Source: Prosthecochloris sp.
GTDB lineage: Bacteria; Bacteroidota; Chlorobiia; Chlorobiales; Chlorobiaceae
Reading direction: 5' to 3'
Assembly (NCBI GenBank): GCA_015482705.2
Contig: JADMLA020000007.1
Span: 1-35,309, forward strand
Length of the DNA stretch: 35,309 nt
Positions 16,596 through 22,652 of this stretch are shown here, piece after piece. The notes under the pieces were generated by a model. That model worked only from the letters and a program-made list of their open reading frames with translations, was not told the DNA's origin and made no database searches. The first letter of the stretch is position 1. Every line of letters starts with the position of its first letter. The position numbers and the translations under genes were made by a program.

Positions 16596-18053
16596 ATGAA
16601 AAACTTTCTGAACATTTTGCATAACGAGTGGCGGATCATGGTCGCCGATAGAAGCCTATTTCTTGTCTCTCTGTTGCTGATATTTCTTTTAGGCTATGCT
16701 CTTTTTATCGGTTTTACCGCAACGGATGTCAGGGAAGAGCGGATACGTGAATTGGAAGTGCAACAGGAACAAAAACTGTCAGCGACAGCAAAACAAATCA
16801 GCCTTATAGAGTCGGGTCGTGAAATGCCGACAGCATTTTCCAATCCACTCAATCCAGCGCTTTTGGGCTCGGGACAGGGAGCTCTGCATGCCGTTATGCC
16901 GGTCAGTCCATTGTCGCCCATTGCTTTGGGACAGTCCGATATGCTGCCGGATCATTACAGGGTTTCGATAAGGAACAAGACGACGTTCATGTATCAAACC
17001 GAAAATGAAAATCCCTGGAATCTCTTGACAGGGCGTTTCGATCCGGTTTTTGTGTTGGTGTACCTCTTGCCACTCTTCATCTTCGCTGTTAGCTACAATC
17101 TTGTTTCCTCAGAAAAAGAACAGGGAACTTTACGTATGCAGTTGTCCCAACCGGTGACTCTGCAGCTTCTCATGACTGCTAAATTGACCGCGCGCATGGT
17201 ACCGGTGATGATTATTTCCATTCTCGCTATCACCTTGCCGTTTCTCATTCTACGTGGTACTGCCGTGACAGCATCCGATCAGTTGCTGTATGGTCTTGTG
17301 GCGGTATTGATCGTTCTGGCGTATGCACTTTTCTGGTTCATGCTTGCACTCTTTATTAACAGTTTCGGATTCTCTTCGGCAGGCAACGCTCTTATTCTGG
17401 TTGGTATCTGGGCTTTTCTGGTGCTTGTGGCGCCCGTGCTTCTGAACGTATACGTCAGCCGTGTGAGTCCGGCTCCTTCGCGTATCGAACTGGCAACAGA
17501 GACTCGCCTGATAACTATCGACGGCTTGAACCGCTATCAAGAACTTCTCTCATCGGATTACCGCCATGTCCAGGAGTCATCGATGCTTTTGCCGAAGGAC
17601 GGACGGTTCGAGGTGCCGGAACGTCTACAGGCTTTTTATCTCATCAACAAGTCAGTGGACGAAAAGGTCGGGACGCTTCTGGCTGACTTCGAAACGCGTC
17701 TGTTCGCACAACAGGACCTGGTAGAACGTTTCGGGTTCGTTTCTCCTGCGATCCTCGCCTATGAGGGACTGTTGTCCATTGCCGGTACCGGCACGAGGCG
17801 TTATCAGCATTTTACAGGACAGGTGAATGAGTATCATCAGCAATGGAAAGATTTTTTTGAACCTCGTATCATCTCAGGGCTGGCCATGACCGTAGCCGAT
17901 TTGGGTAAACTGCCGCGTTTTACATGGCGTGAACTCGATTCGGGCGTAGTTCTTATCGGGAGTCTGATGAAGGCACTGCTGATCTTTCTTATGGTGGCAG
18001 TGCTGTTCCTGCTGGGGTTGCGCAACTTTGCGAAAGCCACCGATATTGTGTGA
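16596..18053 (+). CDS. ABC-2 permease with DUF3526 domain (second of two)
   Basis: A 485-residue paralogue of the preceding permease with the same order of parts. An N-terminal helix is followed by an external segment, FVLVYLLPLFIFAVSYNLVSS leading to EKEQGTLRMQLSQP, several helices, a soluble insertion with the DUF3526 feature SIAGTGTRRYQHF, and a terminal helix. GGAG stands about seven bases before the ATG. The gap before it (16490-16595) has a 7-bp hairpin CGTTTCA-cggtc-TGAAACG at 16495-16513 without a T-run, so the genes are probably still one transcript. The pair likely forms a heterodimeric channel with the ATPase at 14391. Confidence 0.85.
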   Translation: MKNFLNILHNEWRIMVADRSLFLVSLLLIFLLGYALFIGFTATDVREERIRELEVQQEQKLSATAKQISLIESGREMPTAFSNPLNPALLGSGQGALHAVMPVSPLSPIALGQSDMLPDHYRVSIRNKTTFMYQTENENPWNLLTGRFDPVFVLVYLLPLFIFAVSYNLVSSEKEQGTLRMQLSQPVTLQLLMTAKLTARMVPVMIISILAITLPFLILRGTAVTASDQLLYGLVAVLIVLAYALFWFMLALFINSFGFSSAGNALILVGIWAFLVLVAPVLLNVYVSRVSPAPSRIELATETRLITIDGLNRYQELLSSDYRHVQESSMLLPKDGRFEVPERLQAFYLINKSVDEKVGTLLADFETRLFAQQDLVERFGFVSPAILAYEGLLSIAGTGTRRYQHFTGQVNEYHQQWKDFFEPRIISGLAMTVADLGKLPRFTWRELDSGVVLIGSLMKALLIFLMVAVLFLLGLRNFAKATDIV

Positions 18054-18089
18054 TTCCCTTTTTTGTTAACCGATAACTGGAGTAAATTC

Positions 18090-20225
18090 ATGAGAAGATC
18101 AGTACTGTTTCAGGCAGTTTTTCCTGCTGTGCTATGTAATGTCCTGCTTGTAACACCTCTTGTTGCCGAAGAGCCGGAATTCACCCTTCCTGAAATTTCG
18201 GTGGTAGGTGAAAAGGTATCGACGAGTACCGTCGCGCTCGATGATGAAACTGATGCAGCGTCGCGGCTTGGCCTTACGATACGCGAAACTCCGGCCAGTG
18301 TTGAAGTTGTCGATCGGGAGACGATCCAAGAGCGTGGTGATCGGACCGTTTTCGAGGCCGTCGACAAGACGGCTGGATTTGCCAGTGCGTCCAGTCCTGC
18401 CTCACCAGGTGTTTTTTCTGTGCGAGGGTTTACCGGCAATAGCGTGGCCTGGTTGTATAATGGCATCAGGATTCCCGGTGGAAGTAACCTCTCGGCGCGC
18501 GTTATGGATACAGCGAATCTTGAAAGGATCGAAGTTCTTCGCGGGCCAGCTTCTGTGCTTCATGGAGAGGGGGCGATAGGCGCGGCTATAAACCTCATTT
18601 CTCGACAACCAACGTTTAGTGAGCAGCCTATTGAAATCGATTATGGATTTTCGAGTTTCAATTCACATCGGTTCCATGCCGGTACCGGAGGGAGTATCAG
18701 GGACGATGAAGTGGCATACCGGCTCGATGTGAGTACAAACCGTTACGGCAGCAATATCGATGATGAGCGGACAATTCTGGACCGTGTGACCGGTTCACTG
18801 CTCTTCAAACCGTCAGATAACATGTCGTTTACTCTGGAAGCCGACTATATGCGTGATGAAACCGATAACGCCTATTATGGCACACCGCTGGTTGACGGCA
18901 AGTTCGACGAATCGCTGAGGGAGATCAACTATAATAACCTGACCGACAATATTACCGCATCGGATGCTCTTTGGGTACGCGGCAATTTCGAATGGACACC
19001 GGCAGCTGAATGGAAAATCACAAACCGTTTGTACTATTACGACGCTTTTCGTGAATGGCGCAATGTCGAAAAATTCACGTATGACAACGGTGTGGTGACA
19101 CGGTCTTGGTGGGGGGATATCGGTAACGATCATCAGGTTATAGGGGATCGTATCGATGCCCTTTACAAAGGGAAGATAGCCGGCATGGAAAACAGACTCC
19201 TTGTCGGTGTCGACTTCAGTTATACTGACTTCGAGAGCGATCGAAACGATTTTTCGGGTTCTGAAATAGTTGATCCATACGATCCTCCCGTTGCTGATTT
19301 CATTGATGTAGCCGGAGGATACAGAACTCCTCAACGGGACGTTACCGTCAGTCAATGGGCTGTCTTCATGGAGGACCAGCTATCGATCATACCTTCGTTC
19401 AAACTGGTTGGTGGCTTTCGGTACGACACATTTCATGCGGAGTGGATTTATCTCGACGAAGCGGGTTCACCGGAAGCATCGAAAACCCATCGTTTCGCAT
19501 CATGGCGACTGGGCGCGGTCTATGATCTTACTTCGGACATTGCTCTCTACGCTTCCTATGCGACAGCCGTCGAGCCCGGGAGCACCTTGTTGTTAATCAA
19601 ACGCAATCAGACCCAACTGGATCTTACCGAGGCAAAACAGATAGAGTTGGGGCTGAAACAGACGTTCTGGGATGGTAAAGGTGAATGGACATTCGCAGTC
19701 TACGATATTACCAAAACAAATGTTTTTGTTCCCGATCCATCTTCTCCCGGTGACAAACTGGCTGTCGGCCAACAATCTTCTCGTGGTGCGGAACTGAGTC
19801 TTGGGCTGCGTCCAAACCGTCATTGGCAGATCGATGCGAATATCGCTGCGGTCGATGCCCGCTATGATGACTATACGGCCGGGAATCCACCTGTCTCTCT
19901 TGAAGATAACAGACCACCCTTCGCCCCCGAATGGGTCGGGAACTTCGGCCTTCGCTACATGATGAATGAAGATCTGGGATTTGGTGCATGGGTGAGACAC
20001 GTCAGTCCGGTGTATGTCGATGATGCCAATACCCTTGAGCTTGCCGCATATACGACGCTCGATCTTTCGCTCGACTACAAATTCAACTCGTGGGCTAAAG
20101 CTGGTGTGAACGTGCGCAATGTCACGGATGAGTTCTATGCGAACTGGTCAAGTCATTACGCGACAGATCAGGTTATCATTGCAAATCCGAGGACGTATGA
20201 ACTGTTCGTCAATCTGAGGATCTGA
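18090..20225 (+). CDS. TonB-dependent siderophore-type outer-membrane receptor
   Basis: A 711-residue receptor. The ATG at 18090 has TGGAG seven bases before and gives a clean signal peptide (MRRSVLFQ, hydrophobic core, VAEEPEF); the frame is open further upstream from a TTG at 18063. A possible TonB box lies in LPEISVVGEK. The plug domain is clear: RETPASVEVVDRETI, FSVRGFTGNSVAWLYNGIR, and NLERIEVLRGPASVLHGEGA leading to INLISR. A long 22-strand-type barrel follows and ends NPRTYELFVNLRI. The pattern is closer to FhuA/ferric-siderophore receptors than to BtuB. It is the last gene of the run and is followed by a strong terminator. Re-uptake of a metal-chelate made by the upstream genes is the likely job. 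No tonB or exbBD is in the window. Confidence 0.9.
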   Translation: MRRSVLFQAVFPAVLCNVLLVTPLVAEEPEFTLPEISVVGEKVSTSTVALDDETDAASRLGLTIRETPASVEVVDRETIQERGDRTVFEAVDKTAGFASASSPASPGVFSVRGFTGNSVAWLYNGIRIPGGSNLSARVMDTANLERIEVLRGPASVLHGEGAIGAAINLISRQPTFSEQPIEIDYGFSSFNSHRFHAGTGGSIRDDEVAYRLDVSTNRYGSNIDDERTILDRVTGSLLFKPSDNMSFTLEADYMRDETDNAYYGTPLVDGKFDESLREINYNNLTDNITASDALWVRGNFEWTPAAEWKITNRLYYYDAFREWRNVEKFTYDNGVVTRSWWGDIGNDHQVIGDRIDALYKGKIAGMENRLLVGVDFSYTDFESDRNDFSGSEIVDPYDPPVADFIDVAGGYRTPQRDVTVSQWAVFMEDQLSIIPSFKLVGGFRYDTFHAEWIYLDEAGSPEASKTHRFASWRLGAVYDLTSDIALYASYATAVEPGSTLLLIKRNQTQLDLTEAKQIELGLKQTFWDGKGEWTFAVYDITKTNVFVPDPSSPGDKLAVGQQSSRGAELSLGLRPNRHWQIDANIAAVDARYDDYTAGNPPVSLEDNRPPFAPEWVGNFGLRYMMNEDLGFGAWVRHVSPVYVDDANTLELAAYTTLDLSLDYKFNSWAKAGVNVRNVTDEFYANWSSHYATDQVIIANPRTYELFVNLRI

Positions 20226-20256
20226 GGAAGGAAACTTTTTTTTAAAGATCTTAATT

Positions 20257-20290
20257 TTTATTTTGTCTAAATAAATAACGATTATATATT
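20257..20290 (+). promoter_or_regulatory. Metalloregulator box with overlapping promoter
   Basis: TTTATTT-TGTCT-AAATAAA (20257-20275) is a perfect 7-5-7 dyad. It includes the -35-like TTGTCT (20263-20268), with TATATT (20285-20290) as a good -10 after 16 bases. It differs at one of 19 positions from the box at 8844. A start site near 20297 would give a transcript running straight into the terminator at 20329-20364, i.e. a short RNA, rather than mRNA for the dtxR-like gene. The adjacent DtxR-family protein is the expected binder. Confidence 0.5.
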
Positions 20291-20296
20291 ACTCAC

Positions 20297-20364
20297 TAAC
20301 TCCTTTGTTGATTCTCCTTTGTTCTTTCAACCCCTCCGTAATTCGCTTACGGAGGGGTTTTTTT
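20297..20364 (+). ncRNA. Candidate small RNA with tandem anti-Shine-Dalgarno motifs
   Basis: Between the promoter-like box and the terminator lie two exact copies of CTCCTTTGTT (20300-20309 and 20314-20323), separated by GATT. The 10-mer contains CTCCTTT, complementary to AAAGGAG ribosome sites. A terminator stem of at least 11 bp and seven T follow, a 3' end typical of Hfq-style small RNAs. The predicted length is about 68 bases. No reading frame is present. The alternative is that this is just the 3' untranslated end of the TonB receptor mRNA with a chance repeat. Confidence 0.4.
20329..20364 (+). terminator. Strong Rho-independent terminator after the TonB receptor gene
   Basis: CCCCTCCGTAA (20331-20341), loop TTCGC, and TTACGGAGGGG (20347-20357) form an 11-bp perfect stem, with two A-T pairs more at its foot, followed by seven T. 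It ends the long plus-strand gene run and separates it from the dtxR-like gene. Confidence 0.92.
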
Positions 20365-20401
20365 AAGTGACGATATCATAAACGGTTGAACTGTGTGATC
20401 G

Positions 20402-21061
20402 ATGCTGAGTGAGTCAAGTGAGATGTATATCCAGACGGTGTTTCGGTTGTCTGAAAAAAAAGGTGAAGTGACTATCGGCATGATTGCCGAGGCGATGGGG
20501 TATAGTCTTTCGACAGTTTCAGAAAAGGTGAAAAAACTCACGGATCAGGGACTGCTTTTGCATGAATGGCGTGAAGGGGTGGCTTTGAGCAACGATGGCA
20601 GACGGTTGGCGGCAAAACTGCTCAGAAAAAGACGGTTGGTCGAAACCTTTCTGGTTCGTATGGCAGGATATTCTCCTTATGAGGTTCATGAAGATGCCTG
20701 TCGCTTGGAGCATGTCGTTTCGGAACGCTTGACCGATGCGCTGGACAAGATGCTTGGTTATCCGGCCAGAGATCCTCACGGTCACCCGATTCCTTCGGCC
20801 GAAGGAGAATTGAATGGGATGGAGACGGTTCCTCTTTCCGCAATCGCTCCGGGTTCTCAGGCTAGGGTTTCTGCTATCTGTACGACGGATATAGAAAAAA
20901 TGAAATACATCAATCGGCTGGGCTTTCTGCCGGACAACATGTGCAGGGTTATAGAAAAGGCGCCTTTTGACGGGCCGGTGATGGTGGCGATGAACGGGAA
21001 AAACGTTCCGGTTTCCTTGTCACTTGCCTCGTTGATCGAAGTTGAAACTTTCGATAGCTAA
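20402..21061 (+). CDS. DtxR/IdeR-family metal-dependent transcriptional regulator
   Basis: A 219-residue protein with all three DtxR domains: a winged helix (1-70, with GYSLSTVSEKVKKLTDQGLL), a dimerisation/metal domain (about 71-140), and a C-terminal SH3/FeoA-like domain (about 145-217). Aligned by eye to DtxR with an offset of two, the primary metal ligands are kept as Met8, Cys100, Glu103 and His104. In the ancillary site Glu81 and His96 are kept, but the position of His79 is Arg77. Met plus Cys at the primary site is the iron-type pattern, whereas MntR has acidic residues there. It probably represses iron-uptake genes when Fe(II)-loaded, acting on the dyads at 8844, 20257 and 25667. No good ribosome site precedes the ATG. 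Confidence 0.88.
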   Translation: MLSESSEMYIQTVFRLSEKKGEVTIGMIAEAMGYSLSTVSEKVKKLTDQGLLLHEWREGVALSNDGRRLAAKLLRKRRLVETFLVRMAGYSPYEVHEDACRLEHVVSERLTDALDKMLGYPARDPHGHPIPSAEGELNGMETVPLSAIAPGSQARVSAICTTDIEKMKYINRLGFLPDNMCRVIEKAPFDGPVMVAMNGKNVPVSLSLASLIEVETFDS

Positions 21062-21075
21062 AAAACACAACAGTC

Positions 21076-21690
21076 ATGATAGATAACGATCTGCTGAAAC
21101 TTCACAAATCTGTGTTTTTGGACTGGAAAAATAAACTGGGGTCTGTCGACAGTTCGCAGGAATCTTTTGAGCGATGGCTGTTTATACAGGTGTCCGGTGT
21201 TCTTTTCGGTGGCAAGACGGGAGAGCTGCTTATTGTGAAGAAAGACTTTTTCAATATGCCGTTGGACAACTGTCTTATACATACCGATTCTTTCTGCGAA
21301 TCATGGGGGTTGAAACATAAATTGCTCGTGATGACCGGTGGTTCCCTGAAATTCATTGTTTACCGGGAAGATGCGGTGAATCTCCGGCTGAAACGGGCGT
21401 CGAAAAAAATTCTTCATTGTCATTTGAGGTACCCGTTCGGTTTGAATGCGCAGACATTTCTTCATGAGCTGGCGAACCGTTGGCAGGAAAACGGCAGCAT
21501 TCCGCATGAAATAGGTGTCGCTCTTGGCTACCCTTTGAAAGATGTGTGGGGGTTTATGGGTTTGAACAACTTCCGCTGCAGTGGAAGTTGCGGGTGGCAG
21601 ATTTTTGGTGATCCGGAGCCTTCGATGAAAACCCGTGCCCGTTATGCAGATGCCCGCAAGAGAGCGGAATGTCTTCTGCGGGCTGCATAG
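21076..21690 (+). CDS. DUF3793 family protein
   Basis: A 204-residue soluble protein of unknown function. The C-terminal part has the family signature: an IPHEIGVALGYPLKDVWGFM segment, then CSGSCGWQIFGDPE with two close cysteines, then an ARYADARKRAECLL helix. It begins 14 bases after the dtxR-like stop, so the two are probably one operon. The family is, to my knowledge, uncharacterised and is sometimes found near iron-transport or iron-regulator genes; the same company here (DtxR on one side, ferredoxins and feo on the other) suggests an iron-related role. Confidence 0.75.
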   Translation: MIDNDLLKLHKSVFLDWKNKLGSVDSSQESFERWLFIQVSGVLFGGKTGELLIVKKDFFNMPLDNCLIHTDSFCESWGLKHKLLVMTGGSLKFIVYREDAVNLRLKRASKKILHCHLRYPFGLNAQTFLHELANRWQENGSIPHEIGVALGYPLKDVWGFMGLNNFRCSGSCGWQIFGDPEPSMKTRARYADARKRAECLLRAA

Positions 21691-21748
21691 ATTTCACAAC
21701 CTGTCTATAAGGTCGTTCGATGGCATCGATGGTGCTTAGAATGTTTGT

Positions 21749-21934
21749 TCAGCCTTGTACGATACATTCTGCCGGACAGACCGAAACACATGCCTGAGCG
21801 TCCAGGTCGGCGCATTCGTTACAGGTGTTTGGATCGATAACATATATGTCATCGCCTGCAGAAATGGCATTGACCGGGCATTCCGCTTCGCATGCGGCGC
21901 AATAGGTGCATTCTTCGGTGATAAACAGTGCCAT
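21749..21934 (-). CDS. 2[4Fe-4S] ferredoxin, Chlorobium type (first copy)
   Basis: A 61-residue ferredoxin. The first cluster motif is CTYCAACEAECP. The second is CNEC, then eight residues, then CVSVCP, an insertion typical of green sulfur bacterial ferredoxins compared with clostridial ones. These are the low-potential electron carriers reduced by the type I reaction centre and used by reductive TCA-cycle enzymes such as pyruvate and 2-oxoglutarate synthases. The acidic composition fits this. A second, diverged ferredoxin gene lies 79 bases upstream on the same strand. Confidence 0.93.
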   Translation of the reverse strand: MALFITEECTYCAACEAECPVNAISAGDDIYVIDPNTCNECADLDAQACVSVCPAECIVQG

Positions 21935-22013
21935 GATAATTCCTCGTTAGTTGTTATATAATAGTACGTTGTCAAAGATACAGAATCCTCTGGATGCACA
22001 TACTCCCGTTTGG

Positions 22014-22208
22014 TTATGTTTTGACAATAGCCTCCGATGGGCATTGCGGTACACAACGAACGGCTGACATGTTACTGCAATCGTTGCACAGGTTTGCGTC
22101 GATAACATAGGTTTTTTCTGTTTCGTGCGCCTTGATGGCATTCCGTGGACATGCTGAGCGGCAGCTATCACACATCACGCAAGCATCCGGGTTGATCGTG
22201 AAAGCCAT
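22014..22208 (-). CDS. 2[4Fe-4S] ferredoxin, Chlorobium type (second copy)
   Basis: A 64-residue ferredoxin with cluster motifs CVMCDSCRSACP and CNDC, eight residues, CVPQCP, the same spacing as its neighbour. It is less acidic than the other copy and shares only part of the sequence, so the pair is an old duplication. A GGAGG ribosome site precedes its ATG (minus strand, just right of 22208). The pair lies downstream of the feo genes on the same strand, with a gap of about 150 bases after feoC that could hold a promoter. Confidence 0.93.
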   Translation of the reverse strand: MAFTINPDACVMCDSCRSACPRNAIKAHETEKTYVIDANLCNDCSNMSAVRCVPQCPSEAIVKT

Positions 22209-22360
22209 GATTCCCTCCTGCGTTAATGATTATTGAAAACATCTCGTTTTTTCTCTGAAGATGTCCTAAGTATTGCACATCTTCACCTATAAAGATAGAG
22301 CAGGAAAGAGGGTTCGTCAATAAAGAATATTGTAGAGAGGTTGACCGAATTCAGCAACGT

Positions 22361-22588
22361 TTATTCTATCCACTGATACCATACATCATTGCTTGTGCAG
22401 CAGGAGCAACTGCTTTTTTTGTTTCCGCATGAACTTTCGGGTGTTTCCTTACGGAGCTTGCCTTTGCGGATCCAGTGCTCGAGCATCGGCTCAAGTGTCT
22501 CAGGTGAAGCATTGTAATGGACACTGAGATCGTTGATCGAGACGATACCCCTGTTTTGCAAGTATTCTTTCAGTTCAAGAAGAGACAT
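22361..22588 (-). CDS. feoC: FeoC-like winged-helix protein with C-terminal cysteine cluster
   Basis: A 75-residue protein. Residues 1-50 form a small winged helix (LLELKEYLQNRGIVSINDLS, then ETLEPMLEHWIRKGKLRK). Cys54, Cys61, Cys63 and Cys64 follow, a cluster like that proposed to bind an Fe-S centre in FeoC of enterobacteria. It is the last gene of the feoA-feoA-feoB-feoC set on the minus strand, starting 64 bases after feoB. FeoC is thought to regulate FeoB stability or activity. Confidence 0.82.
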   Translation of the reverse strand: MSLLELKEYLQNRGIVSINDLSVHYNASPETLEPMLEHWIRKGKLRKETPESSCGNKKSSCSCCTSNDVWYQWIE

Positions 22589-22652
22589 GAATGATACTGG
22601 TTTGATTGGTATGACGGGAGTACCCCTGTGATACTCCCGCTTTTTGAACGGT

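Noticed and set aside
8373..20225. The cluster as a simple BtuB-type B12 uptake operon
   Set aside because: The receptor resembles siderophore receptors, there is no BtuCDF set, and the biosynthetic enzymes and an exporter would be unexplained.
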